A stretch of 64,000 nucleotides of DNA from Sweltsa coloradensis (lineage: Eukaryota; Arthropoda; Insecta; Plecoptera; Chloroperlidae): NCBI GenBank assembly GCA_024449915.1, contig JAMZAV010002208.1:1-64000 (forward strand), written 5' to 3'. The position numbers and the translations under genes were made by a program. Below, piece after piece: positions 43,169 to 55,510 of the stretch (position 1 is the stretch's first letter; the number at the start of each line of letters is the position of its first letter). The notes beneath the pieces are model-generated. The model was not told the origin of the DNA and did no database searches. It saw nothing but the letters and a program-made list of their open reading frames with translations.

Positions 43169-44990
43169 TTAGTCCATGAGCCAGATAATACAAACCCTCC
43201 CCCCCCCCCGGGCGGAAGGGTTTTAAAATGGGTTTTGAGAAGCTATTTTTTACATTTTGATTTTCACTTGTTAGCCTCATGACTTTGGGGGGTGTACCCA
43301 CCCGGGGTGACCAAAAAATTTTTGTCCCCAAAACTAAAATATTTATTTAGACCCAAATATACGCCAAATTTTCTAGTTTTTTTCATAATTTTTATTTCAA
43401 TTAAAATTTCGAATTTTTTGAAATAACTTTAGGGAGATATCATTACTATATCCGGAGTAGCACCCTATGCTTTTTTGGACAACATGAATTTTTCGTTTCC
43501 CTTTATGGGCATGTATATTCAAAAGAAAGGTCTTGAGAGTAGATTAAAAATATTAATTTTAGCATATGTTAATAATGCATTTTGGGTCAAATTTGTCAAA
43601 AAAACTCGAAAAAACCTCGCGGGGGAACCCGCATCCCGAATCTGAAATATGGTCCACCTTTTGATTTTTTTTTTTTATTTAGTTTAAATAAAATAATTAG
43701 CATATTTTTTATGTATTCGATCAAAAACTAGTATTTTTTTAAATTTTAAAATTTTTTAAAAAAGTTCCGAAAATTTTGTATTTTTATAAACTACAGAATA
43801 ATTGCAAATACGATTTTTTTTTTTCTTTTGAAATATTTTTTAAAGTGTTCTGTAAAATGGGATAAATTATAATTAAATTAACTGAATCTTTTAGTTTTAA
43901 AGAGGCAATGGTTTTGAAGCAAAGAAAAACATAAAAAGCGGGCTACAGAAATATAGGTAAAATTTTGCCGTACAAACCCCGTGAAATACAAATATAATTT
44001 ACAAAAATAAAAAATTTTTATAGTTTCTTTTACTTTTGAATAGTTATAGTGGAGGGAAATTTTTTTTATCTCAAAAAATTTCAATTTTTGATGTATAAAT
44101 AATACAATAACTCAAAGGACCAGTATATTATTACTACTTGGCTTTATTTTGTTTGTAATTCTAGCAACATTTAAAAGCCAAAAGCAGGTTAAATAAAAAA
44201 AAAAATCTTTTATGACAACATTTTAGTAACCGCGCGCCCAAAAAAAAATTATGTTATAATTTATTATTTCCCATTTTTTTCTTGCTTAGTTTTAATTTGG
44301 CATAAAAACATTAGTAGTCCGTTGACGAATTTCATTCCCGGGTACTGGGAAAAGCCCCTGCGACCTGATCAGAATGATAAAATACCTAAAAAAAGGAATA
44401 AGATGTGGGTTTTATTTATTTATTTAACGTCTCATATTCAGTTAAAAATGTTTTACAATAATTTTTGTGCGTGTGTGCTTCGCAATTATGCAGAAAATTC
44501 AAAGGAAAAAATAGTTAGGCGGCGACGTAGACCAGTTTGCTTCTTTTGATAGTTAGCTTCTTTCATCTTAAAAATTATAAAAATTGTGCCATTTATATAA
44601 TTTATTTAATATTTTTGTATAACATTTTTTTTATTTCGTTAAAATATTTTCCCGCTTGGCTTCTTTTATGGACAATAGTGGGGGTTTCCAACAAAACCCT
44701 TTTTGGGTTTATTCGGTTAAAAGTTGACATCACAGAATACATGAAATAAGCCATTAGCATTTTACCATTACATTGTTATTAAAAGGTGGCTTTAAATGCT
44801 CCCTACCACTGGATTATCATTACAAGACTTGAAAAAACGCAAGTTTAATAAAGATAGGGTTGCATTTTAGTTGACCCCTAGTATAATTTAAATTTTATCA
44901 AATTTTAAATGTCTATAAAGTTTTACATAATTTCTCATTTTTCTTTAATCTAACTAAAGAATATGCAGCTTTTTAAGTTTTTAAAAAATA
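43169..44990. other. AT-rich, nothing recognised but one inverted satellite-like unit
   Basis: At about 43290-43318, gtgtacccacccggggtgac is close to the reverse complement of the satellite motif at 45.5-46.6 kb. The rest is A/T-rich with compositional ORFs only. Confidence 0.4.
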
Positions 44991-44994
44991 AAAA

Positions 44995-46665
44995 AAAATT
45001 CCATTTTTTTATATTAAAATACAATCAATTTGAAACCCCATCGGGGGGTGAAACCCACCAACAATTGAAAGTAAACAAGCACATCTAAAGCATAGCAGCT
45101 ATAGGATTTTTATTATACATTTGTTCTTGTTACACCAAAAAAAGTGGGTCAATTCGGTCATAAATGGCATTCAATTTTAAAGCTGCTAATTTAAAATAAG
45201 ATTTGTTTGATGTTTGTAAAACCCCACAAAGTAAATAAAAAAATTTAATTAGACCGCAAGTCGATGGGTACAACGCAAAATGTCAAATTTTGTTCATTTT
45301 CAAGCAAAATTAGTAATTTATTATTGTTTAGGCTACCGGTGAAATTTAAATTTTTTTGGGGGTAACCCCCCAAAGTTAAAGGGAGTTTCAAGTTAAAATA
45401 AAATCAATGATAAAAGTATCTAAAAATTTCCTTTTTCCCCTTCCCCTGCGTACGGGGATTTTACGGACCCCTTACGATCGAAATTTAATTTTTTCACTTT
45501 TAAAAGTGGGTACTTTGGTCGCCCCTGGTGGTTACACAAACTAAACCATGAGGAAAAAAAAAGGGGAAATCAAAATCAATACACAAAGATTAAAACCACC
45601 CTCAGCCTTTGGGGCCAGTTGTTTGGGAAGATTTAAAATTTCATTTATGATATAAATCGACAGATAGGGATTTTTACGGTGGGTCTTCAGCTCCCTGGTG
45701 GGTACACCCATCTAAACCCTTTTATTTACAAGCAAAACTCCATAAATATTAAATACCTTAAACCACCCCCATACCCTTTCCCCCCTGCTAGGGGCAGGGA
45801 AAGGCCCCTTTGCAACCGAAAAGATTATTTTTTCTTTTAAAATAAGTATTTGGTCACCCCTGGGGGTACCCCACCGAAACCGTGACGAATAACAAGCCGA
45901 AATCAAAGTCGATATATAGAAGTACCTTAAAACCCCCTTTGACCTTCGGGGCCTAGGGGTGTGGCAGGTTTAGGAAAGTCCCTTTTTTATAGAAATTTAA
46001 AATTTTTATTTTTTCGGTAGGTATTTGGTCATCCTTTTGTAGGAAACCCACCCAAACCATGAATCTTGCAAAAAATAAAATCAAATTAAATATATTTTAA
46101 AGGGGGTCAAACCCCCCTTGACCTTCCGCTCTGCTAAGGGGAGGATTGTGTAGGCCCATTCCACCGAAATTTTTTATTTTTTTATTTTTACAGGGGTACT
46201 TTGGGCACCCCCGGGGGACACCCACCAAAAACCGTGATGGCTAAAAAGGGAAATCGAAAGTCAATATAAAAAGTACCTAAAACCCCCCCTTTGACCTTCC
46301 GCCCCGTAGGGGGGGTTTTTAAGGCCCCATTACCCCGAAAAAATATTTTTTAATTTTTACGTGGGTACTTTGGTCACCCCTGGGGGTAACCCCCACCAAA
46401 AACCTGATGGATTACAAGCGGAAAACGAAAATAATATAAGAAAGTCCAAAAAAACCCTTTGACCTTCCCTCGTAGGGGGAGGTTGTGGTGCCCCTTACCA
46501 CCCAAAATGATTATTTTTTTTTTTAATGGGTACTTTGGTCACCCCCGGTGGGGACACCCCCAAAAACCCTGTGGCTAACAAGCGGGGGAAAACGAAAATC
46601 AATATATAAAAGTACCCCTTTAAACCCCCCTCAGACTTCCCCCCGGGGGGGGGGGGGTATACCTA
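44995..46665. repeat. ~170-bp tandem satellite, about 7 clear and 3 decayed units
   Basis: The motif gggtactttggtcacccc, then gggtacacccacc, then aaacc recurs at about 45507, 45676, 45844, 46016, 46190, 46360 and 46530, i.e. every 168-174 bp. Each unit also has tgaccttcgg and a taggggaggtt-like block. Weaker units precede at about 45035, 45205 and 45355. There is no ORF. The right end stops at SINE-A copy 22. Confidence 0.85.
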
Positions 46666-46679
46666 CAGTTTCTCAAAAT

Positions 46680-47000
46680 CTATTAGGCATATTGCCCCTC
46701 TAACCGGGGGGGGGGGGGGGAAAGCTGGTCGAACCCGCCCCGGGTAAAGGGGGGGAAAGGATTCTCACTTCGCGGTCGTCATTGTCTTCTCTGTTCGTGG
46801 TGTAATCGCGTCATCGTCTCGAGGGGGGCGTCAAGGGGAAAGGGGGCAAGGGCCCGGACGGGCGATTGCCAGAGCTCGCCTCTTTTTCGGGGAGTAAAAA
46901 CCTACCCTATATAGCTGATGTTTTGGTGGTGGACTTTTTCTTTGAATCGCCTTTTACGATTTGCGGCCATGCTGGGCCCATTCTAAACCCCAGGGAGGGG
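46680..47000 (-). mobile_element. SINE-A copy 22
   Basis: gctggtcgaacccgccccgg, tgccagagctcgcctctttt, gctgatgttttggtggtgga. Its distal end is followed by aataatgcaccactctagcc, the same extension as after copy 23, so the two form a ~400-bp tandem pair. Confidence 0.7.
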
Positions 47001-47069
47001 GCGGGGGAATAATGCACCACTCTAGCCCAGGCACCCCGGTTTGGCTATATTTAACCTGTCTTTGTTTTA

Positions 47070-47540
47070 TTTTTATTTTTTTTTTTTTTTATTTTTTTTT
47101 TTTTTAGATTAAAGGGCGCGACAAACCCTTTGGGCTAATCCCCAAATCTAGCCCAAGGGGGGGGGGGGAGGAGGGGCCCAGCTGGTCAGAACCAGCCATG
47201 GATAAGTTGAGGAAGGGGGGTTTGTCACATCGCGGTCGTCGTCGTCTTTGTCATAGTTCGTTTTGTCATTGTCATCGTCGCCGGGGGATCGTCAAGGGAA
47301 GGGGGCAAGGTCCTCGACGACTATTGCCAGAGCTCGCCTCTATTTTCGGGGTGAAAAATCCTACCCTACATACTAGCTGATGTTTGCGTGGTGGACTTTT
47401 TCTCTTGAATCGCCTTTTACGATTAGCAGAGCCATGCTCTGGGCCTATTCTACCCAGGCCCAGACGGGGACGGGGGAATAATGCACCACTCTAGCCTAGG
47501 ACATCCAGGTTTTGAGCTATATTCAACACTGTTCTTTTGT
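47070..47540 (-). mobile_element. SINE-A copy 23 plus shared extension
   Basis: A T-rich leader >40 bp long, agattaaagggcgcg, ctattgccagagctcgcctc, taggcccagacgggga-like end, then aataatgcaccactctagcc and tttgagctatattcaacac, repeated from 47008-47060. Tandem duplication rather than two insertions explains the shared extension. Confidence 0.75.
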
Positions 47541-47548
47541 TTTATTTG

Positions 47549-47681
47549 TCAACCGTCAACCGTCATGTCATCAAAATTTGTTAATGATATATTTTTGCGA
47601 GACATAGTTTCCCTCTTCCTCGACTTTTACTATTAGCATAATTATGCTCTGGACTCATTTCTACCCCGGGTCCAGACGCAG
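47549..47681 (-). mobile_element. SINE-A copy 24, large internal deletion
   Basis: Tail core (gtcaaccgtcatgtcatca) joined directly to the distal half (ttgcgagacatagtttccct, ttatgctctggactcattt, ccccgggtccagacgc). The central ~230 bp are missing. Confidence 0.6.
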
Positions 47682-48159
47682 AGTTATTGAATCTGTGGCA
47701 TGCGGGCTAGTGCTGCCACCACCTCGCTACTCCGGGCCAGCGAGGAAACCCATATTATCTTTTAGCCTCCCGTGTCGGTCAAGGCCACGTGGACAGAGGA
47801 CCAGTGAAGACACTCTGTGAGAGAAAGGGAATAAAATACTCACAACAAATCCGGTCTTATGAATAGTGAATTAAATAATGTTTACATGCTTACATGTTTA
47901 CTCACGCTGTTCGAAACTGCCGATGGTTGAGGTATGGAGATTATCGTGCACCCTTCTTGACCACCCTCACTCATCTCCGAGGCTCGACTCTCTTGACATC
48001 GGCTGGTGCTGAAGACTTCCCCCTAGGCCGGCCACTACCCTAGCATTACCAAGGAACGCGTCCAATCCTTCCGCCTTCTACTACCCCTGGCTAAGAACTG
48101 GTTACTTGAGTTTTGTTCTTTGGCCCTAAGCACCATGAGATAACCGACAACTAAAACAA
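47682..48159. other. Unresolved clean stretch
   Basis: No coding or repeat match in the window; balanced base composition. Confidence 0.35.
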
Positions 48160-48285
48160 CTAAAAGACGACGTGAGAACTAGGGCGCTGCACCAGCCAGG
48201 TTATATTGTGTCACATGAGATATTGCAAGTAAATAAATGAGTTTGTAGTGTTTGATTTTTTAATTATTTTCTTAGAATATTTTAT
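48160..48285 (-). repeat. LINE-B 3' end
   Basis: aaagacgacgtgagaactag, ggttatattgtgtcacatga, gatattgcaagtaaa, ending at a C run next to the SINE-A leader. Confidence 0.65.
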
Positions 48286-48299
48286 TTCCCCCCCCCCCC

Positions 48300-48575
48300 C
48301 CATTTATTTGGATAAATGGCGCGTCAACCGTTAGGTCAAAATGCGTCAACCTGGCCTAGAAGTTATGATATGGAAGGGTCTATGCTGTTCAGAACAGCCA
48401 CGGGTGGGAGAGGAAAGTGGGTTCCACACGTCGCGGTCGTATTTGTCATCGTGCGTTGTGACGTTGTCATCGTCGTCGAGGAGGTCGTCTAGGAAAAGAG
48501 GATGTGTCCCCGACGACGATTGCCAGAGCTCGCCTCTAGTTTCAAGGAGTAATATACGCCCCCTTACTAGCTGAA
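48300..48575 (-). mobile_element. SINE-A copy 25, split by the 12-kb TIR element
   Basis: The unit runs catttatttggataaatggc to cccttactagctga and stops at 48574. It resumes at 60733 with tgatgtttgcgagttggact. The tga is present on both sides, consistent with a ~3-bp target duplication. Confidence 0.85.
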
Positions 48576-49642
48576 AGTGCGGCGGTCGAATCCGAAATTT
48601 CAGCTTTGACCCATACAGGCGGTACTACCACGCAAAACCAAAATAAAATTGTCGGCTACTTCATTACCCACTAGAAAAATGACGTTGTCGTCTCGAAATG
48701 CGTGTACGTCATAGATTTACGACGCCATCTTGGATGCGCGGCGTCGATCGCACTTTGCGTTATAAATCATGTTGTAAATTCTGTAATTTTTGGATTTAAA
48801 AAATCAAATTTAGCGCGTTGTGTTCACAAGACATGGGCGTTCATTATGCTTAATTTTTATTTCGGATTGCAACAATAAGCCAAGGTGAAAAATCAACAAT
48901 TGCGGGGAAAATTAACATTTTCAGAATTACACTAAAATGTTCTATATTTTTTTACAGTTAAACCATCAACATTTTCTTAAGACACGGGGATGGATTTTAA
49001 TTGCGGAATACATTTGTGAACACGTCCGTATTTTTCATTTTGCTAAAATGCAAATACTTTGGTCGCTTTGGTGGTAAACGTGATGAAAAGCGTAGCGTGC
49101 TGCAAGCTACAAAACTGGTCGAATCCTTATTGTTGGATGCATTGTTATACAGATCCTGGCCAATAGAGACGTGGAATCTTGACCTGGTCGAGTTTTCTCT
49201 TCCTATCCTGTTAGTGTTTGCCTTAAGGATAAAAATAATCTTGGGTAGACATTTGTAATTTTCGGCAAAATATTTTTACGACGCCATCTTGTTTTAGGCA
49301 TATGCATATAGTACACGCTTTTGATTTTCATTTGTTTTCTGTTATAATTATGACAGTTTTAACAAATCTGACGTGTTATTTGGATTTTTCATAAAATTTT
49401 CTATTTATTGATACAAATTTTGTCATCCTGGGACTATTATGAGATTATTTGTAGGAAATTAAATTTTATTAGTCCTTCAGCCAAGTACAATATTTAAGTG
49501 TGTTTGATGACGGACGAATTAATGTTCGCATATTCATAAAGAATGTTATTGGAAAATTATTTTTACATAGAGTTGTCTTTGGTTTGTCCCATGACACTAA
49601 TGGTAGCCATTTTACAAGATGGCCGCCAAATATATGTACTAT
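48576..49642 (+). repeat. Left terminal arm
   Basis: It aligns base by base with the reverse complement of 60731-59991 and then 58633-58300. Homology fades just after ttacaagatggccgccaaat. Substitutions are few (a few per cent), so the arms are young or kept alike by conversion. Confidence 0.85.
49001..49258 (+). CDS. 85-codon ORF in the left arm, unknown
   Basis: It begins MRNTFVNTSVFFILLKCKYF and ends ILGRHL, followed by a stop. It has a hydrophobic N-terminal segment (about residues 8-18) and another near 65-80 (LPILLVFALRIKIIL), separated by a charged middle (GGKRDEKRS). The identical-length copy in the right arm differs at two residues (Thr/Ala, Ala/Thr). It has no family I recognise. 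Conservation may only reflect arm identity, so it may not be translated. The ATG is the first in frame. It could be a small membrane protein or a spurious ORF in a TIR. Confidence 0.25.
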   Translation: MRNTFVNTSVFFILLKCKYFGRFGGKRDEKRSVLQATKLVESLLLDALLYRSWPIETWNLDLVEFSLPILLVFALRIKIILGRHL

Positions 49643-50696
49643 CTAAGTGCCCGTTAGTGCGCCGCATCCGAGCAACGGTGTGCTTACACACTCATGCACA
49701 TTATGCAGCAATCCAAGTTTGGGGTGTTTTGGAGGTGTCACTCAGTCATCATGATTAGTGTTATGAACCCTAAAACACATAGTCGAGGAAATGTAGGTAA
49801 CACAATGCCAAATTTGATTGGGGTACGATAATTAATCCTTTTTTTTATATGTGGTGAACACGCTGGTTACTACTTATTCGTCTTATTGTCTTATTCGTCA
49901 ATTGGCCAGCAATTCTGACCAAACGAGTGAGCGATTATGGCTGTGTAGTGCATTTGAAAGAAATTGTTTTTAAAAATAGCTGAAAAGCATTGAAATAAAG
50001 GTTTTAATAATATAAGCTTTTTTCATGTACTATAATAATAAACAAGTAACTATAGAAACTTGATAATAATCACCTACAATGCAAAAAAAAGCAAGTGTTA
50101 TGGTTGACGAGATATTTTACATTCCATTGCTTATTGGTATTACTTTAGCAATTAAAACTACTTTATTAAAATAATAATTATTCTATTTTAACAAAAATAA
50201 TTTGCAATGGAATTTGAAAAAGTAATAAGATCCCATCGCATACAAAAACCTTGTAAATAGAAAGCCAAACCTTACACACTCAAAATAAATTAGATCTAAA
50301 AGAAGGGCCAAGCTCGTGTATCTTTCTACATTTGACTATTCTCAATTCATAAACGTACACTGCCCCGAAACACACCTTAAAAAACTTGGCAAAATATAAT
50401 TTGCAACTAGGAAGAGTCTTCACGAGACATGCATGTATTCTCACGATTGTAAGAACTCACATTAATTTGTACAACGCTTTAGAGAAAATTTGAAATTACA
50501 TATTATGCGAATTCTAAAATCACAAAACACTCACATTTCATCGCATCAGAACTTATTTTTTCTGTAGACTTTTTTCACTTTTTTAGTTAGATGTTTAAAT
50601 TTACTTATTGGTGATTTTTTGTTCTATATCCACTGCATTAATTGGTCAATCTTTGCCGTGAAGCGCCCTAAAACTACTAATACTACTGGTCCATAA
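49643..50696. other. TIR-element core, left part, nothing coding
   Basis: AT-rich, clean sequence with no ORF above ~70 codons and no domain. It presumably once separated the arms. Confidence 0.4.
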
Positions 50697-52112
50697 TGAG
50701 CGAAGCGAAGACTTCAATTTCACTGACCCCCTAAAAATTAGCTCGGGTGTTTTTTGTTGTTGTTGTATTTAAGTCTGTTTGTTCGCTCTCTACCGGGCAA
50801 ACGGCATATACGATTTTGATGAAAATTAAAGGGGACCTTCGAAATCTCTAAACTAAGACCTGCCACGTTTTTGGGTACAATCGAAAAAATATTTTTCATG
50901 ATTATTGTACTTTTACGATTTTTTTCTGATTTTTAGTGCGAAATTTTCGTGACATTTTGGCCGATTCCTAGCTACCAAACGGGTGGGGCTACAACGTTCA
51001 TATTTCACATGGACATTAAAGTAATGGTGATGTATTGCTTTTTGAAAGAAAAAGTTGAAAAAGTTAGCCAGAATCCATAGAATAAAGGTTTTAATATGAG
51101 TTTTTTAAGGTTTATAATAACAACTAACAAGAAACAATAGAAACTTGACAACAATCACCTACAATGCATTCAAAAAGAACTTGCAAAGGTAAAGTAATCC
51201 AACGCAAACTAAAACCTTATTAAAAAAGCTCATCCATCAACGCGACTAAAAAAACGTTCGCGAAGCGGCCTAGTTACCATCCATTGCTACAGTAAACGAG
51301 AGACAGGTTGGTTCAATAGACCAGCCTTTCCTGTCAGTGTTTGTTTGTTCGATGTCTCTTCTTTGCATGAAACTATGCAGGATATTAAACAAACAAACAT
51401 TGATTGGAATGATGAGATGGTTTATTTAACATATTATTTACCTCTATAAAAAGTTAAAATGGTCTATTGAACAAGCCTATTCTTAGGCAATTTAAGCCAT
51501 TTTCCCAATTACTTTCACATTTTAATGGATAAGGAAGCTTCGCAAACGCTTTTTTCAGTCGCGTTGATGGAGGAGCTTTTTTAATAAGTTTTTAATTTGC
51601 GTGGGATCAATTTACTATTGCAAGTTCTTTTTGAATGCATTGTAGGTGATTGTTGTCAAGTTTCTATTGTTTCTTGTTAATTGTTATTATAAACCTTTAA
51701 AAACTCATATTAATATTAAAACCTTTATTCTATGGATTCTGGTAAACTTTTTATCTATTTTCTTTCAAAAAGCAATACATCACCATTACCTTAATGTCCA
51801 TACAAAATATGAACGTTGTAGCCCTACCCGTTTGGTAGGAATCGGCCGAAATGTTACAAAAATATCGCACTTAAAATCGAAAAAAAAATCGTAAAAGTAC
51901 GATATTCATGAGAAATATTTCTTCGATTGTACCCAAAAACTTGGCAGGTCTAAGTTCGAGATTTCGATGGTCCCCTCCAATTTTCATCAAGATCGTATAT
52001 GCCGTTTGCCCGGTAGAAAAAACAAAAAAAACAAACAAACAATAAAAACATTGGAGCTAAATATTTTGAGGGGTCAGTGAAATTGAAGTCTTCGTTTCGC
52101 TCATCCAAAAAT
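50697..52112. mobile_element. Foldback element FB, 1.4 kb
   Basis: Inverted arms 50697-51283 and 51528-52112 (~585 bp each) flank a loop of ~245 bp. Outer ends: atgagcgaagcgaagacttc on the left and its reverse complement on the right. Further pairs: gtgatgtattgctttttgaa versus ttcaaaaagcaatacatcac, and atcaacgcgactaaaaaaac versus ttcagtcgcgttgatgga. Only compositional ORFs. The family also appears as a solo arm at 157-990. Confidence 0.85.
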
Positions 52113-52672
52113 GTCAGTATTTTGTGTATTTTAGAATTCGCATATTTCATTTTTAATTTTCTCCGGAGCGTTGTACAAATTAATGTGAGTAATTACGATC
52201 GAGCAGAATGCATGAATACGAATACACATGGGGCATGCAATTGGATTGTTTTAAAAATAAGGCAATCTCAAATTTACACAGTGGGACCAATGCAGGATAT
52301 TAAGGTAAAATTACGTTCTTACCACAAATACCTAACCTCTGCTCATAAGGTACCAGTTGGCATAACCAATTCAGTAATTTCGTGAATATTCATTTGTGCA
52401 AAGTAAACATTACATCTCAATGCAAGTAAAATATTTACAAATTAGTTGGTTTTATTTGAAAGCTATTCAAAAGCGTTTGTCCTATCATGCACATAAAACA
52501 AGAAGCATTGTACAATTCAAAATCTAAACCAAACATTTAATTACTCAAAATGGCTTCCACAGCGCCAATTTCATATGGCTACATAAAAAAAAACTGATTC
52601 TTATATCATGCCCCATGTGTGTATTAAATTTCAAGATCCTGTTAAAAGACTACGTTAAGAAAAATATATTTG
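52113..52672. other. TIR-element core between FB and BEL
   Basis: No repeat or gene recognised; ends at the BEL target duplication gcggt. Confidence 0.4.
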
Positions 52673-52677
52673 GCGGT

Positions 52678-53235
52678 TGTTAGCGCGTAGGCGAGATATT
52701 CCTACAAGCGACCTAGTGTAGGGCGAGGGGGGCCAACAGACGACTAGGTAATCGATGAGGGGGGCGAGGGGGTTGTTAGTGGACTGTATAATTAGGATTT
52801 TGGAAACCGAGCTGCGAAATATACTGAAATCACTTACCGACTTGCTGTATGGGCTGGGCAAGGTAGCAGGGCGGCAGGCGTGTAGATTACTCAGCTGGGC
52901 GGCGGGCGTCGGGGGCGTCGGGGGCGTCGGCGTCGCGAGCGATTATAATGGTGAAATATATACACTAATATAATGTTAAACACAATAGAAATAGTTACCA
53001 GGTACACTGTATACGTATACACTGGCGAGGGGCGAGTACAGTGCGTAGAAACACACACGCGTTCTCTACGAGCGAGAGACTTGAGCTTCTTTCCGACGGA
53101 GCGGCTGAGAGTACACTGAGTAGCGAGTTGCCAGCATAGTGCTGACAAACGCAATTGCGGGCTGTGATACAGAATACATCACAGCCGGTGGGAAAGGATG
53201 GACATTGATAGGAAATCCTAATATTGGCGTAAACA
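52678..53235 (-). repeat. BEL LTR, left (3' LTR)
   Basis: 558 bp, matching 57606-58167 with scattered single-base indels. Contains a (gggggcgtc)n-type short repeat near 52905-52935. Confidence 0.9.
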
Positions 53236-53499
53236 TGCCGGCCACCAAAATGAGCCAACATTTTTAGGGATAATTCTACACATTACTCTGAATTGGGGAA
53301 CATGAAGAATCCAGAGTCTGAGAAGACTTTCGATAGAGCAAGGAAATTAAGCGATCAAGCGAACTAAGAAGCAAATATATGAAAAACTGTACAAGAGAAT
53401 TCTGTGCAATTATGCGACAGGAAGACTGATGAGCTTGTTCACGGGCCTGGTGAAAGAGCCTGATGGCGTACGTATAGAGGCAACGCGAACAATGCCATC

Positions 53500-54990
53500 G
53501 CGACCGGGATGCAAGTGGGTTACTCGTCCGATCGGCCAGGAGAGAGGTGTGCTTGAGGCTTCAAGCAAGAAGACCACGTCTCGACTTGGAGGTTCGGGCT
53601 ATTCCTGGTCCATTTTCCACGCTGCATCTGAGTATGTAGATACTCGCGAGACCAACGGGTCCAGAATGCCTGGTGTAGTTGTCTCACCTGATGCCAGCGT
53701 GACAAATGCGATGTGTTTTCGGGCTCGAGGTGCTCGGGCGGAGCGAGTAGCGGCGCACCGATCAGAAAATGACCTGGGCTCAGGTAGTCGGGTCCATCTG
53801 CCGGGTCTTGAGGTGTAGTGCAGAGCGGGCGGCTATTCAAAACAGCCTCGATGCGCGAGAATAGCGTAGCGTATTCTTCGTGAGTATGAGGGGTATCGGA
53901 GATGAGACGGCGGAGAAGAGACTTGGCTGATTTCACCCCTGCTTCCCACAGGCCACCAAAATTAGGAGCATATGGAGGATTGAAGTGCCAGGTTATTTTT
54001 CGACTTGCAAGGGAGTCGGAAATTGAGGTGTTAGACTTTGCGAGGAAGTCTTGGATTTCACGAATGTGACGAGCGGCACCGACATAGTTGCGGCCACAAT
54101 CGGAGTAGATATGAGAGGGCAGGCCTCTCCGCGAAGTGAATCTATCAAATGCTGCCATGAAGACTTCTGTAGAGAGCTCAGAAACCATTTCCAGGTGTAC
54201 GGCTTTGGTCGCCATGCATACAAAGAGGCATAAGTAACCCTTCGTACGGGGCATTTCTTCGGTTGCTGGTTTTCACTGCGAATGGACCAGCGTAGTTTTT
54301 CGTGGACGTGAGAGAAAGGGGGCGAGAGAGGGTTGTACACGAGCTGCTGGGAGGTCAGCCATTTGGTCTGCAGAGGTTTTGCGCGGAACTTGTGACATGT
54401 CAGACATCTATGGATGCGCTGTTGAGCAGACCACGAAGAGAGACGATCCAGTACTGTTCTGTATAGTGCTTGAACGGTGCGAGGCCCGGGAATGCAGAGA
54501 AATCTTATGAAACGAGTCACAGATGAGAGACGAGAGATGGGTTTGCCTTTGGAAGCAAAATTGTGGTGAGCATGAGGCTTCAGGTAGCAGGGAATGGCGA
54601 AGCCTGCCGGCCACCCTGATATTCCCCACTTGGTCAATGAATGGATTCAGGGACGCGAGGCGAGACGATCCAGCTTGACTGCGGGACAATCTGCGGAGCT
54701 CATCTGCGTAGAAGTGCTGTTGAGTAACTCGAATCAACAGTTTGAAAAGCGTCCTGCAACTCAGAGGGTTTGCAGAGGGCCTGAGGGAGGTGGAGTGCGA
54801 TTGCTTTTGGCCAACAGGAGTCGAGGGTGACCGGATGACTTGGCCAACTACACGTTGAGCGCGGAGCAGTGTGGAAACTTCTCCAGGACACGTGAGCAGA
54901 GGATGGGACTGCGGCGTTTGTGACGAGGGTAGTGGCTGAAGTCTTCACTTCAGGCAGGTCGATCGGAGCGTCTAGAGTGTGGCCGGAGCG
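53500..54990 (-). pseudogene. BEL integrase and C-terminal domain
   Basis: The domain inserts the cDNA. In three overlapping frames the minus strand reads, from about 54990: SSRLASLNPFID and GNIRVAGRLRHS (pre-integrase BEL block), then RCLTCHKFRAKP (end of the H2C2 zinc-binding domain), then from 54254 a 244-codon frame with ATKAVHLE, IYSDCGRNYVGA (second catalytic Asp) and FNPPYAPNFGGLWEAGVKS (catalytic Glu). The C-terminal part has LSPGHFLIGAPL and LSRWHQVRQLHQAFW, the DUF5641-like module typical of BEL/Pao. The first catalytic Asp region spans a frame break (about 54.25-54.30 kb). The last ORF ends at 53520. No single intact frame. Confidence 0.88.
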
Positions 54991-54999
54991 ATGGAGCAG

Positions 55000-55510
55000 A
55001 GAGGACAAGTTGCGGGCTTAAAAGGGCAGAGCGACGGAGTAGCGTCCATTCTCATCACGAGTGTGTGAGGACATGAAGTGTTCTTCACATAAATGATCAT
55101 TTGGATCATTATGTTGAGGGCGTGCTATCTCTTCGTTCCAGAAGAGACGCAGAGTGCGGTTCTAAGCTGAGGAGCTCGCGAGCAGAGATAGCGGGGTTTT
55201 GAGAGGGAGCTTCCGATGTTTGAACAGGACCCATGATGACCCAACCAAAAATTTGTATTCAGAGAAAAGGGGGACTCCCTTTGATTATTATGTCTCCATT
55301 CTTTTGGAGAACGTCGAGGTTTAGAGATCGGCTCCAAGGAGGAAGTCGTTTTGGGTCAGGGGGGTTGAATCTATCGTCAGCTAGAGAGAGGCCTCGGTAT
55401 TCTCGAAAACATCGAGAGGTACTGAACTGGCGGGCATTTGGCCAGTGATGGTGGATAAAACCCAGAGCTTGAACAGCAAAGGTTGATGAGGTTTGAAGCG
55501 CGAGGCTATT
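55000..55510 (-). pseudogene. BEL protease-RT linker and RT N-terminus (truncated)
   Basis: Minus-strand reading: LSLADDRFNPPDPKRLPPW and LDVLQKNG in 55513-55259, the block after the protease, and then in other frames WNEEIARPQ and CEEHFMSSHTRDENGRYSV around 55140-55040, which in BEL/Pao marks the entry to RT. A stop and a jump to pre-integrase sequence follow at about 55015. The RT palm (the Y.DD box) and RNase H are absent. Confidence 0.75.

Noticed and set aside
53429..53818. 129-codon plus-strand ORF.
   Set aside because: Antisense shadow of the BEL integrase C-terminal domain.
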